Shown here: piece by piece, positions 46,048 through 59,035 of the stretch
Position numbering within the stretch: the stretch's first letter is position 1
Layout: each line of letters opens with the position of its first letter
Assembly (NCBI RefSeq): GCF_001540865.1
Contig: NC_033637.1
Span: 3,305,349 to 3,369,348, forward strand
Length of the DNA stretch: 64,000 bases
Source of the DNA: Ananas comosus
Taxonomy: Eukaryota; Streptophyta; Magnoliopsida; Poales; Bromeliaceae
Direction of reading: 5' to 3'
Notes under the pieces: model-generated
What the model was told of the DNA's origin: nothing
Databases searched by the model: none
Seen by the model: only the letters and a program-made list of their open reading frames with translations
Translations under genes and position numbers: made by a program

Positions 46048-46727
46048 GAGGGTTCGGCTTCGATGGCGTGGGTTGTTCGAATACTCCCTCTCGGCGATCG
46101 CTACTCCTCGAGTAGGGCATTGTGAGTAAGAATTTAAAAATGGAGGTGGCGGGGATTGAGAAGAGCTTCTTCTTCTTCTTCGTCGTCTTCTTCTTCTTCT
46201 TCTCCGGATGTTTACGTTCCACGTACAAACCACCCAGAGAGCGCCCTCCACCCTATAATGCCACTAAATAATCTTAATTTATTATATTTTTTAACTCGAA
46301 TTTTATAAATTATTATAATCTAGTTAATTTAATCTAAGTTAATTAATTAAACATTTAACGTATTATTCATGTGAAAATAATATGATTTTGTATGCATTAT
46401 TACGCTGTCAATTATAATATTGTCGTCTGACTTTTATACCAGTAGAACGTCAATATTTGAGCAATTAAGTTGATTTGTGAAACTTAAGCTTAATTATTTA
46501 AAAAATTTGAGTAAAAATTATAATAAATTAAAGTTTAAAGATTAAAGTGTTACATGCCTCATATTTTGAGGACAAATCATGTAATTTAGCTTTTTTTTTT
46601 TGTCCTTAAAACTTATTTAGGAGTTGGTACACGCTGTTTTTTTAAGTGACAAATTTTTGTTTGTTTTGGTAATATATTGCGAATCATTGTCACCAAATTA
46701 AATATAATCATTGTCCTTAAATTATTA

Positions 46728-46882
46728 CCGACCGTCCCTAGAGCAAGTGGCAAAGGGTTTGATGGTTGGTACCCGAGACCCAAGTTCGAATCCTAGTTGA
46801 TTCACATTTCTAGCTAAGTTTATTTCTAAATGAAATAAACGAAGCGGGTAGCATGCTACCTATTTCTCAAAAAAATAAATAA
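46728..46882 (+). mobile_element. tRNA-derived SINE, best-preserved copy
   Basis: Head GACCGTCCCTAGAGCAAGTGG (A box TAGAGCAAGTGG), B box GTTCGAATCC, body TAAGTTTATTTCTAAATGAAA, perfect 14-bp palindrome GGTAGCATGCTACC, then TATTTCTC and an A-rich tail. Target duplication not clear. Confidence 0.88.
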
Positions 46883-47646
46883 ATATAATTATTTTAGGAA
46901 CTCATTGTATTTGTGGCGGAATGAATTTGCACCATAATGTTGTTAATGATCATGAGCAGTGAAGATAAAAATGGAATTTAGCTACAAATGGTGAATCATT
47001 GAGGTCTCGGGTGAAATAAAGGAAAAAAACAAAAACAAAAGGAAGGGATTATACCCCACAACCAAAACATGTCATCTAGTGCTGCAAAATTCGGTCAATT
47101 TTTTTTCAACGTCTCAAATTCGTCTAACAGTTTTTAAAGAATCCAAAGATTGATTTCTAAATAATAATAATATATATTTTTTTCTCTAACTCATCTATCA
47201 ACTAGCTGTTTACTTTAACTAGATCTTTTGCTACTGGCCAATAATTACACTTTCCTATGGGCTTTTTTATAAAATGATCCTCCGAAAACTCGAAATTAAC
47301 AAAATGATCATGCCAAAATTTTATTTATAAAACTAATCTTCTTTTCGCCACCCCTTTCTCATTGGGTGTTTGTAAACACCCCTAACTTTGACTATGGATT
47401 ACTGTATGTGGAGGCGCCTTTCAGGACTTACAAAGGTGTTGATATATATGATTTAATCAAATAATATACACAAGGTGATTTATTTTGTTATAAAAAATAA
47501 TTTAAATGTCGAACTTGCTATATTAGTCTAGACTAGATATTTGACCACACTTCTAACGTGTATTATATAAGAAGATTCATATTGAATAAAAATTACTAAA
47601 TAACTTATTTCAATATATAAGACTACGAAATAGTCTGACAAGATAT

Positions 47647-47802
47647 TATCCTTAGCGCAAGTGGTAAAGAAATTAGTGGTTGGTATCCGAGGTTCCAGAT
47701 TCGAATCCTAATTAATTCATATTTCCAGCTAAGTTTATTTCTAAATGAAATAAACAAAACGAGTAGCATGCTACCTATCTCTCTCTCTCAAAAAAAAAAA
47801 AA
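47647..47802 (+). mobile_element. tRNA-derived SINE
   Basis: Same family. A-box region TAGCGCAAGTGG, B box ATTCGAATCC, tail AGTAGCATGCTACC, a (CT)n stretch and a 12-A tail. The first bases of the head are altered (TATCCTTAG). Confidence 0.85.
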
Positions 47803-48465
47803 TCCCTAATCTTAGCACAAGTAGACCGAAGAAGCAATTGGTCAACGTCAAATGCTATGTTTTAATTAATATTGAGACAAAAAATTTGGTCAACATTTTT
47901 TTTGGCTAAAATATATTCTATACGGATATCACGATTTGCTATTCTTTTTTATTTGTCATTTTAAAAAAATTGTTAGTTGTTACATCTACTAAAAAAAAAT
48001 TTAATTTTACTTATAAAGTAAGCGTTATCTTTTGAAATTATAAGTGCGCTAAGTTATTTCGGTCTACTTTGAAGAGAATTGAGGTCGTTTTATAATATAT
48101 AAAAATCACATTTTCTTTAATAGTTAGGTATTAAACTTCATCATGTGCATAAGCTCATGAAGCGTTTTAAGTGCATGGACCAAGAAGCACTCCTGGGACA
48201 GTACAGGGAATATCCATACATTTGACCCATTTCATCAACACCGTTGCTAGTGAAAGTGAAACATGTTCTATAATAGTTGTATAGAGTGCAATTATTTTTG
48301 TATTTCAGTCACTATAATTGTAGTTATTTCGAAAAACTTGATTTAGTAATTAATAAATGTTTTTTTTTAAAGTAAGTAAACCTCTTGTGGTCTCATGTGA
48401 GAGTATCACTATAATAGAAGGCTAAAAAAATAGGCATAGCTTCTCTATCGCCATCCAAAAATCTA

Positions 48466-48847
48466 TATTATAGAAACTCCTTTTGTCCCTCTTGTGTAAC
48501 TTATTATCTCAAACGGTGTTGACTTTGCCAACCAATTAATTTATAACTGAATATTCGTGAAGAATTATAAAAAAGTCAAACTACTATCTTTACATTTCTA
48601 TGTATTTAAAGAGAACAAAGAAGATGGAGCAGCATAATAAAAACAATTAAGCCTTATATTATAGAAACTCATTTTGTCACTCCTTTCTCCCTTATTATCT
48701 CAACAAGTGTTTACTTTTCAAACCAATTAATTCATAACTAGATATTTGCGAAGAATTTTATGAACATGTCAAACTACTTAAACCTATCGCAGGTTTATCT
48801 ATTTAAAGAGAACAAAGAAGATAGCGCAGCATAATAAAAACAATTAA
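48466..48847. repeat. Tandem duplication, about 190-bp unit
   Basis: Two consecutive diverged copies, each running from TATTATAGAAACTC through AACCAATTAATT and AAAGAGAACAAAGAAGAT to CAGCATAATAAAAACAATTAAG. The second copy is followed at once by the MITE at 48848. Confidence 0.85.
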
Positions 48848-49121
48848 GGCCAGTTTGGATGTCAGAATAAATTATGTATATTCTATTTGGTATACAAATT
48901 TTTCTATTGTGATTAATAGCTCAAAAGTGTTTTCAAATGTCTAAATTAGAACATCATATTTGACCTTTAAATTAGTTTTTCAAAATAAAATAAATCATTT
49001 CAGAAATGTAAATACTATCCTATCAAATTATGAGTATCAAGATATTTCAATAAGTAAAATTTAAAACTCCTACGCTTTAATTACATTAAAAAAAGATTTT
49101 AGGGACATCCAAACAAAGCCT
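48848..49121. mobile_element. Short Tourist-like MITE, 274 bp
   Basis: The ends GGCCAGTTTGGATGTC and (minus strand) GGCTTTGTTTGGATGTC are flanked by TAA (48845-48847 and 49122-49124). Non-coding interior. Confidence 0.75.
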
Positions 49122-49607
49122 AAGAATTTAATGTCATTGCAACTCATTTACTAAATGTAATTATTGACACAAATGATTCACCGAGTTGGTAAATAATATG
49201 CCTCTTGGGCTTAGACGTTGACGCACGTGCCAACTTCGCCGCAGAAACCATGAGCATATGAGTAAAAACTATACAGAGTTTAATCTAAGTTAGGGTGCAG
49301 TGGCCCATAGATAACAAGGAGGATCAAAAATCAAAAATGAACTTAACATGGCAATCGTGAAATTTAAAGCTAGTAAAAGCTACATTACAATCAATAGCTG
49401 AAGAAACAAGAAAAAGAATTTACAAAAGAATAGCTCAAACTGCACAAGTGTCCTCTGAAACCCAGAAAACCAAAAGAGGAGGGAAAAAAGAGCATCAGCA
49501 GGTACAATCAAAAGGCAATAGTAACACCTCTCCCCCTAATCATTGATTCCAGCGTCGAAATTCTTAAAAGATAAGCATTTTGATACTCTCGCCGAAGAAG
49601 AAACTCC

Positions 49608-52600
49608 CTACATTATTGTACAGTTGCATTTTGATTCCAACTTCGGGGGCTTCATACTGTCAACTTTCTTTGGAACTTCACTAGAGAAAGGCGCAGAACA
49701 AACCAAATTCTCTGCATTCTCTTGTAAATTCGAAGATGGTGTTTTCATATCCGTTTCCAACCTTTTCCTTTTCACCACGCAGTTTTTGGGGACACATTTG
49801 GCGGATTCTGTGTGTAAATTGTCCTGTGTAAACTTTCCTAGAATAGTAACAGTTGGGCGAGGAGCCTCCAGTGAGGTCAGTTCCTTTTCCATACCAATGG
49901 TTGCAGCTTTATACGCAAGATCGTGAATGATAGAACTGCAGAAGAGTACAGTGTCGGTTGCTTCTTCCAATGTGAAGCTTCTCCGGATTTGTCTCCTCGG
50001 CCCTTCAGCCATAGTAGTTGACTCTTCTGTAAGAGTTGAAGGGAAAGTTACATACTACAACCATTTCCATATGGGTATAGACAAGAAAGGCAGTGATGAC
50101 TAATATGGAAATATATATATGTTTGGAAACTTTTTTCGACAAATTTATAAAGGAACCATGATCAAGAGAAGATCGAACTCAAGAAGCATTATATAAATAT
50201 GTTATAAAGGATCATTATCGAAAGAGGTACTTAGCGAAAACTGAAATTTCAAGAATATGGTTAATCACATTCAATTTAATACATACCATTGATGTTGTGA
50301 GGAGCCTTGGAAATGTTAGATTCCTCTGCAGAAAGCAACACATCCTTCTCGGATGTGGTCGAATCACAATTTTCACGCGACATATCCACGTTACTGAAAT
50401 CCTGTGATTGTTCAAGCTCTGCTTGTGAATTCTCAAGAATGATGTGATTACTTAATTGCTCTAGGACAGCGACGGAAGAGAAGGATGCCTCGTCATGATT
50501 CAGTTTTGTGCTTGGTAAACGACCTTCCTCAAGGAAAGAAGGTTGCGAGATTATACTTGATTCTTCTTTATCTGGATTCCGAGATCTCGTGTTACATAAA
50601 ACATCTTGATTAACAATACTGCACGTAGTTTGGTCATCAAAAACCATATTATCTGGTGCTGGTTGACTTATTTGTGAGTCAGACACGTTCAGATTCATAC
50701 AAGCATCCTCAGAAGCAGATGTTTCTTGATCAACAACGAATGTTCCGACAGACGAACAATTTGGAGCACTCAGCTCCGCATTACCAAAAGTGTCATTAAG
50801 TTCTTCAGTTGATAACATACTCATTTTTGAGGCCCTTTTTCCTACATCGTCTATATAATCAAAGTCGTCATTGATGTCACTTTTTGGGAAAATTGGCGCA
50901 GAAGAACTGCTAATCGACATATCTGACACTGAACTGGTGCTTTGACCACTTAAATAGTTTCTCTGTTGTGTATGGTGATGAACCCAAACTTCTGTCTGCT
51001 TAAATGATCCCAAATCGACAGAAGATGAAGCTGAAGAACTGCCATGCTCTATGCTGCGCTTCATGACAGTCCTGTTATTTCTCACATAGGACTCAGAAAA
51101 AGGTAAATTTGTGGCAACAAAAGCCCTTCCTTGAAAACTAGGCCACTTGCTGCTGCTTGAGCGTTGCATTAGAAGTTCCGAGATACCTTTACCACCAATA
51201 TCAGTTTGGCTCTTCATTAGGTTTTCCAAAAGGTTTTGCTCGCTTGTACGTGTAGTCGGTTCTATCTGTTGGATTCTGCCACCATCCTGAGGTTCGGAAC
51301 TAGTCACTTTGCTCTGACTTTGTGGTCCAGAACCAAAGTTAATTTGTGGGATTTCATCTACAATCTGCCCATCTAATTGCCCCTCTTTAAATTCCGATGA
51401 ACTGCTTTTGGATAGAAGTACAGTTGACAATTCACTGTTCCTTTCCCGATGCTCAATAAAAGCATCATTGCTATCTCTTGCTGAGGATTCGAGAACTGGT
51501 GGAAGTTGCACTTCACTGGATCTTTCAAGTACAGATGGCAATTCGGATTGAATTATCGCATTCTTATTAATAAGTGAAGTGGCATCAGGTTCCGCAGCAA
51601 CGACTCCACCCTTCTCAGAACATTCTTGACAAACATTTGTATCACCATACATTTCCACAATGCTAAATTTTTTTCTACATATAGAGCAAGTTACTGTTTT
51701 TCCGCAGATATCAACTTCAGTGGCTGTTACTTGATCAACATCAACTGCAGCATTTTCCTGGTCTTCTAATTTGTCTGTTTCCATGCTGTTTAGAGTCTTT
51801 ACTGTAGAGATACTGCGATTTGTATGTTCATTATTAAGCTCATCCACCTTGTCAAAGATAAATACTTCCTCTTGGATATCAGGATCTTCTGTCTTTTCCC
51901 AACCATGTTCAATATAAGGAGTGACGGCAGGACCATGATCAGCGCTAGCAGTGCTGTTTGCTGTGAATGACGAGTTCTTTGAGAACAAAGGATGCTGCAT
52001 AGTATCTGTTTTCCCAACACCAAATGTAGTGGCAGGAACGCTAGATAAAAGTGGCCTGAACATATTTTGAGGAGCTTTTCTTTGTTCCTAGAGAAACATA
52101 AGTAGAACATCTACATTAAGGATGTTAAATGGTTTATGAAAAATGACATTAAGAACAAATCTCGTAGAAAGTAAATAAGATAATGCAAGAATTCAGTAAT
52201 TCAAGAAAAGAGAAAAATAGATGAAACAGCATAATAAACCCTACCATCAGTCTAAGTGCAGAATCGAAAGAACTTTTTGGTGCGGAACTAGCAGAAGAGT
52301 TTCTTGTCGGTTTTGATGATAGTACAGCTGCTCTGCTATGCATCTGAACAGCAATTTTTCTTGTAGAATGGTTGCTAGAAATTTCCACGGGAACAGAGTG
52401 CAGAGAGTCCACTTCATCATCACCAGAGGATGTGACAGAAGCTCTACTATGCGAACTTAAACGGTCTCGCTCAAGACTATGTGATGAGCTGGCACTTCTA
52501 GTTCTAGATGGAGTTGGCGACATCGACTGTCTTCTAAATTTTGAACTCGAACCTGTCCCACTTCCAGATGCAGGGGACAAACCCCTTGAACGTGATACAG

Positions 52601-54291
52601 GCCGGTCTGGAAGAACAGTTCGAAGATTTAGTGGTGCATCTGAGGAGAAATGAGGAAGACTTGATTGCCAACTTTGAAATTTTGGTGAAGCAGAATTTCC
52701 ACGACTAGCTTTTATGGGGGAGGTTCCTCTTTTCCCAGAGGAAAGTGCTTGACCAGTTGAACTGGTGCTTGAAATGCGTAAAGTGGGAGTTGAAGACCTT
52801 GGTGTTGACGACTTAGTTGGGGGAGTGGAAGGTCTTCGTGATGGTGTCGATGCTCGTACAGAGGGAGACGGGCTAGAGCGAGAAGATGAAGATGGTCTTG
52901 TTCCTGGATTTACTACACTACTATTAGAGCATGGAGATGGGCTTAGTCTGCGTGGACTTGTGCTGCTCCTACTTGTCCTATGACCCTTCTCAATCTGTCA
53001 GCACAGAAACATAGAGCACCCATGGTAAAAATCCCAAACAAACAAATCACAGTAGGCTGAAGTGTGAAGAACGGATGATAAATAATTGATCATTACTGTA
53101 GATGAGCTTGAAAGCGGTATAGGTTGACTTCGTAGCCTGCCCCTAGGGAGCTGGCTAACTGATCGGGGCTCTTCATCATCCAACGAAGGAAAGAGTGGAG
53201 TATCAGGGGGAGTCAAAAGCCTGTAACGTAAGAAGAGATAATCCTTTTACTTCTGTAAAACATCAGTTTATCAAATTGAAGCACAGTTTTTCTCTATGCA
53301 GTTAACTGAGTTCACTTTAAGGTGAATGCATATAGCGTAGAATCAGTGCAAATTCTGAGTAATTAAAAGCCTGGTAACACTTCACATATTCTAAATATCA
53401 CACGAATGAACACGATTTTAATCAAAAAGGGATCATGCATCATATACATCTAAAAAGTACTACAGCAAGAATAATAACTCTCAGAAGCCTGTTCTAGAAG
53501 GAACTCACCAGTCATAGTCATTTTTATCACCATCTGCATTAAGCAGATCATTCCTATCTCCTCGAGCTGGAATATTGATGCCAAGCTTGAAATCCGAAAA
53601 GTATCTCAGTTTCGCTGATATATAAGAAGCCAGGAAAAAAGGAACAGTAAATATCCAGCAATAAGAAGTGCAATTTGCACTGCAGGTGCAGGTCCCCAAC
53701 CTTTCAGGGAAGTATCGATTTGGTCCCTAACCTCCCAGTTGTCACAATTAGGCTACCCTATCATTTGCATGCTGTTGCAATCTAACCCTTTCAATTTAAT
53801 TCCTCCACAAAAGTGGATGAGAGCCACATACGAAAAGAACAAAGTTACATGCTTGTTAGATGATGATTATGCTGATATTTCTATCCAACTTGAGAGATTA
53901 CTTTAGCCAGAAGAGTAAGATTGCTAAGAAATCTAAAGATTAGGGCCTCCAATTGTAGCTAATGAAAGATCAGGGGCTAAATTAATAATACAACTAACAG
54001 TTTGAGGGCCCCTGGTGTGTTATACCCAAATAAGATTTGAGCAAGAAAAAAAAGAATTGAGTTTGTGAATACTGAATGGGTACAGGCGTTACATATGGAC
54101 TCATCAAAATCATCTGATGTGTGGAGCAAGAAGTTACTCCTTTCTCGATTCTGCATATCGGTGAACAAGGCAAGATCATCATCTTTTGCCTTAACGGCCA
54201 GTCCACTCTCAAAGCTGAGACCCCTCCTATGCGTAGTCGCCGGCCTGCGATCCCTACTGGGGGAGAACTTCAATTGGTGTGATGGTGGCAT
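49608..54291 (-). CDS. Ser/Pro-rich BPP/FLO11-like protein (At1g27850 type)
   Basis: A plant-specific, largely disordered protein. Relatives (basic proline-rich proteins) associate with microtubules, but I cannot say this one does. Exons on the minus strand: 54291-54093, 53614-53509, 53220-53097, 52994-52245, 52087-50287 and 50026-49608, totalling 1132 codons in frame. The conserved N-terminus is [43 protein letters not shown] and [18 protein letters not shown] long Ser/Thr/Pro/Arg region follows ([14 protein letters not shown] and similar). FDSALRLM and [10 protein letters not shown] are family motifs. Residues ~590-625 hold two CxxC pairs ([12 protein letters not shown]), a possible zinc site. 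[25 protein letters not shown] is a conserved C-terminal helix. The very end CNCTIM fits a CaaX box. An in-frame ATG five codons upstream exists; MPPS was chosen because it matches the family start. Confidence 0.88.
53690..54010. repeat. Intronic dispersed repeat
   Basis: In intron 1 of the Ser/Pro-rich gene. AGGTCCCCAACCTTTCAGGG and GGTCCCTAACCTCC at the left, and GGGGCTAAATTAATAATAC plus GAGGGCCCCTGG at the right, look like the ends of a common monocot foldback repeat. Not classified further. Confidence 0.4.
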
Positions 54292-55320
54292 CTTTCGCAA
54301 CCGCACGAATCAGCCCCCTTTAACGGAAAACTTACTAGTCTCCTCCTCCGTCACAAACCACAAATCCCGTGAAGTTGTAATCTTGCACCCAGAATGAGCT
54401 ATCTAGCAATTCCGATGCCATGACCTGTAAAACATAACCGCGATTATTGCTCCAAGGTAAGGCAAAAGGCATGACAAAAATAACGTAAATATGAAAGAAA
54501 CATACAATAACCTGCAATATAATTAGGCCTTCAATTTGTTTCCAAACATTCAGTTGGTTTTCGCTCCTTTCAACAATTATTTTAAGAATTTGCCCTTTCA
54601 AACAGATATTTTCTAATCAAAATTAAAATTTGAAAGGTCTCATCACATCTCAGGCAAACTACGGACCAAAGCAACGAACCAAAAGACCAAAACAGTTAAA
54701 AATTGGAACTTTTACCGACCCATTAAACAAAACCACTAACCTACGCAAGCAGCGACAAAAGACTAACAGTAAATTGTAGTGAATTACAAAAAAACAGTAG
54801 CGATTCTGTACCCAATTGCAGTAAAAATGCTCACCAAACAACCAATTCTCTCTCGCAAACACCAAAGAGAGTTCCCAACTCACCATTCCCACACCACAGC
54901 AGCTCCCGATCTCCTCCACCGAGCTCCCCGCGCCCCCTCCTCCCCCTCCCCCCGTCCCCCCTGCGGGGGGGCCGCCACTTCCTCCTCAATCCACAAGCCC
55001 GAGCACCGCGAGCGCGAATCCCCAGGCACTCGGCTCCGGTAGCGGGGAAACCGCGAAGCGGCAAGGGGATCGAGCGCGGGGGTGAAAGGGTTACCAAAAC
55101 CCTAGCTCGTCAGAGTACAATTTGCAGCGGTAGGGTTAGCTTTACGAACAAGAAGAAGACGACGATGAGCAAGAGGACAACTAGGGTTTCCTCTCTCTCT
55201 CTCTGTCTCTCTCTCTCTCTCTTCCTTTTCCCCTCTTCGCTATAACTAACGTTTCCTCGAAGGAAAGCGCTCTCACTCTCTCTCTCTCTCTCTCTCTCTC
55301 TCAAACACAGCAGAGTTTCG
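54292..55320 (-). promoter_or_regulatory. 5' leader and promoter of the Ser/Pro-rich gene
   Basis: The region upstream of the ATG contains a probable leader intron and C-rich, G-poor sequence on the plus strand (54900-55090). It has telo-box motifs AAAACCCTAG (55096-55105) and CTAGGGTTTCC (55180-55190), and two (CT)n tracts (55193-55222, 55270-55302) that read as (GA)n in the gene's direction. GA tracts in leaders are common in plants. The exact start site is not visible. Confidence 0.45.
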
Positions 55321-56023
55321 CAGCTTTTTGCTCGCTTCTGCTCTCTTCTGTAGCGGTTTTCGTATTTCTCATTTTATTCATTTATTATTTATCGGCTAAC
55401 TTATACTTTTAGTCCTTAAACTTAGTATGTTGACATTTCGGTCCTCAAATTTTATTGATTATAATTTTAAAGATCAAAGTTTATACATTATTGTAATTAA
55501 GTGTTACAATCTAAATTAGTTGATAAAATAATATAAAAGTGACGTGATATTTTAATTATTATTATGTTATTAATTATAATACTGCTACAGCACTTTTATT
55601 TAAACGACATATTAATATTTAGTTAATTAAAAAAGAATGTAGAATTTAATTTTAATAATTCGATCTAAAATTATAATAAATTAAAAATGTGGATACCTAA
55701 AAGTCACGTTTCTTATAGTTTGGGAGAAAAGTGTAATTTAGCCTATTTATTTATTTATTTTATTTGTATTTTAATTATTGCGGCTATTCGGATAGATGAC
55801 GCTGATTTTACTGAAATACCCTCTGATGGGCAGGGAAATTACGTGGGTGATTAACTGATTTAGCGGGGGATCTGTGGATCCACCGTGTCCGACTCTTGTC
55901 TCACACGTGGTGGTTCGCAATTGGATGATTAATAAACGAAATCAAAATTCTTTTTTTTTTTCCTGCATTTTGTGCTGTGGACCGTAGTCAACTGTACCTT
56001 TGAGTTAATTTATTCGGTTTTAA

Positions 56024-56180
56024 CTGACTGTTCCTAGAGCAAATGGCAAAAGGCTCGATGGTTGATACCCGAGGTCCCAAGTTTGAATCCTAATTGATTT
56101 AGATTTCCAACTAAGTTTATTTCTAAATAAATGAAATAAATGAAGCGGATAGCGTGCTACTTATTTCAAAAAAAAAAAAA
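56024..56180 (+). mobile_element. tRNA-derived SINE, diverged copy
   Basis: GACTGTTCCTAGAGCAAATGG head, B box GTTTGAATCC, body, tail GATAGCGTGCTAC and an A tail. More diverged than the 46728 copy. Confidence 0.85.
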
Positions 56181-57479
56181 TCAGTTTAAATTTCATATGT
56201 TGTTTGGTATTTTAAATTATGTTGTATCGAATAAAATAAAAGAGTAAAATTTCTAGCTGATTTAAAATTTTATTAGAAATTTCATAAATCTTAAGTTTCA
56301 ATCTAAGGTTCAGAGTTTTCAACTGGTGAGGTTTTTAGGGTTTAGGAATACCTACAGACATCGTCAAAGAGAAAATACAAAAAATAAAAAGGAACCTAGG
56401 AAAGAGATGGATCTCATGGTATAAGAGTATTCGACAAGATTTGCGAATTTTAATTCTGTGCAATGCCAATCTCCTAAAATAGTTTCTTCGTTGATTGGCA
56501 ATTGATAAGCGTCATTCGCTTCCGTTGCGTGTTAGTCTCGACCTAAATTTTCAAGCATGTCGATTTGATGATGGACGCTTAGGTCCAATTCTCAGAAGTT
56601 ATGACGTTGAACCAAGCACGCTGTTGCTTCAATTTGGTGGTTGACATTGGTGGTTGATATAAACATCTTCAAATTTCAACATGGACCTGATCCAAAACCT
56701 AAAATCTCGGAGAATAGCGGTCTCTATATTCATGAAAAGATTTGATATATTGCATTTGCAGCTTTGGTTGGAGCATCACACTCCGCCCCATGAGTGGCTT
56801 CTCTCCTTTTTCTCCGCTAAGACCGGTTTGTAAGGACTCGATCAATTTAGATTTGTAAAACTTTTAAAAGAGCATCGCACTTGAATCTTTGAGCTTAGTC
56901 AATCAGTTTCGCAATATTTTTCTTTTTGGTTTTTCATATAGAGATCCTTTAATGATCAATTTCTTCGTAACAAATATACGTAGGTTAGTCTAAGTTCGTC
57001 AGTGCCATATATAATATAGCGAAGAAGGATCTACTCTACGTATACCTTTTTGTGTTGATGTTTATTTTGTTTTCGTGCTTTAAAATTGAAGAATTCCTTG
57101 AATTGATAATTCGATCGGTAGTCGTGTCTTCGGCGTCTTCTCGCCTACTCTTCACTGGAAATGCAGCATCAAATGCAAACTTTGTTCTACACACATCATC
57201 TGAGCGAACTTTAGAGACGAACTCTTATTAATGACTATAAATTGGGCGTTCTTTTGTAAATCCATACCTACCTTTCATGTCCGAAACAAATCCAAATCAA
57301 TTTTGTGTCAACCTCATGAAAACGAGGTTGATACAGGTATATCACCACCCTAATACGTACATTCAGAAAAGGATCATTCCTCATTTAAAGGATCATTATA
57401 GGAAAAGTTCGGAGTGAATTTTCAAAAATCCAAACCCGAACCTGAACCCGAATCCGAATTCGACATATTTTAAAACTCC

Positions 57480-57516
57480 GAACCCGAACCCGAACCCGAA
57501 CCCGAACCCGAACCCA
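57480..57516. repeat. (CCCGAA)n hexamer tract
   Basis: Six consecutive CCCGAA units, with degenerate ones upstream from 57430. The unit is not the plant telomere repeat (CCCTAAA). Confidence 0.9.
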
Positions 57517-58832
57517 TATCCATATTTCTCTTTATAATATTTCCAAATATTTATATTAAACCTACAATTTTAAAATACAAATTCAAATACAACATTAAAC
57601 ACACACACGCACATATATAATGAAAAATAATTTCGAATTTGGGTTTGGATTTGAGTACAATCAAAATCCATACTCGAATCCAAATCGGTCGGATTTCTGT
57701 TCTAGATACTCATATTCGAAATTATATCCATTTAGTATTAGATAAATACATTTCATTCAGATTCGAATTTGGATAAAATTTCGGATATCTATATCCATCG
57801 ACATCCCTAGCTAGAAAAGAATAACGTAATGCATGGAAGGTACAAATTTTCAATCATTCCTTGTTTGTTTATAAACCTCTTTCCTTGTAAGTATTATCTT
57901 AAAACCAGTAGGGGAGAGCTTTCATTGGAGGTCAAATCCTCTCACTCAACATTCCATTTGAACCACCATTTGCCCATCCAACAAGTCGATATAAATTCAT
58001 GGTAGTGATTGATGTATAAATACGTGATCAAAGATGTAACACTACATGCACCACATGTAAGCGAAAGGAAAGTGATGTTAAGTAATTAGGTCAATTTTAC
58101 TATACACAGATCAGATATATTAAATCCAATCAAATTTAGCTAGCCAAAATCAGATCTACTATAATTAAAAAAGTGTTATGACGAATTGCGCGAAATGCTT
58201 ATTTTGTCCCTACCATGTTTATTTATTTAGAACTCCTATGCACAGATGCTTGACAAGATCGCTTAGAGGGCGACGATCGAACATGTGTTTTATTGATCCT
58301 CCGAAATATGACCAATATAGTAAAATCAAAGTTTTGAATTATTCATAGATTCATCAAAAGCTCATTTCAACTTTTAATTAGTTACGCTAAAAACCGCTTC
58401 CTTTTATTTTTTTTTTTTGAGGGCATTCAAACTATGTTTGTTGATGAACTTAGAGAATTGGTTGCATAAAAACTATCGAATAAGAGCTTAATTAATTTCT
58501 ACCACAAAGGGTAAGAGAAGGAAAAATAGGATAAGGAAGAAGAAGAAGAGGAGGTGAACTGTAGCCATCTTTCATAGTCCCCTTCCCCTACATAAAGCCA
58601 AAATTAATTGGTTCGTGTCCATTTTATATCTTGTGATTTAGGAAAATGTATTCTACTCAAACATCATGCATCTTCATGTAGCTTAGGCCATGAAATTCTC
58701 TTTTGAAATTCTCCATTAATTTGTTATGGAAGCAACTAATTAGTCTGTTTTGAGCACTCCTAATATTTTTTCCAAAAAGAATCGACTTGTAATTGTAGCT
58801 ATGGTTAGAGTAAAAAACTCTTTGTAGGGGTT

Positions 58833-59035
58833 GTGTCATGCCCCGAGACCTGCCTTTTTGGTCGGATTCGGGCGCGTCGACAGACCGCCGAACGGATAGA
58901 GTCTTTCCTTTACGTTCAAGGTGTTGCAACGGTACAATTCAAGTGGTTCCAATCAGGAACAGAATGCACAAACCAATTGCATAAAAAAGATATCAAACAT
59001 AATTACAAGCTATTACAGATTGATTAGAAGCCTAT
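58833..59035 (+). mobile_element. LTR-end remnant
   Basis: Starts TGTCATGCCCCGAGACC and continues GGTCGGATTCGGGCGCGTCG and TTGCAACGGTACAATTCAAG, GC-richer than its surroundings. Similar to the inverted edge at 1934. The right boundary is uncertain, and there is no coding domain. Confidence 0.4.

Larger units (their letters stand above)
46260..49607. other. Spacer with SINEs, a tandem duplication and a MITE
   Basis: No gene seen. 46270-46600 resembles 55390-55750 (shared AAAATTATAATAAATTAAA and TGTAATTTAGC ends), another dispersed repeat. The last few hundred bases are the 3' side of the 49608 gene. Confidence 0.5.

Noticed and set aside
45527..46251. Long Arg/Pro-rich frames around the MRS2 first exon
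   Set aside because: Alternative frames of a GC-rich exon and leader. The MRS2 frame is the one with family motifs.
46740..46800. Possible tRNA gene from the A and B box
   Set aside because: No cloverleaf beyond the promoter boxes, and the unit continues into a SINE body with an A tail and is repeated elsewhere.
57480..57516. Interstitial telomere repeat
   Set aside because: The unit is CCCGAA, not CCCTAAA. It is a microsatellite inside a dispersed repeat.
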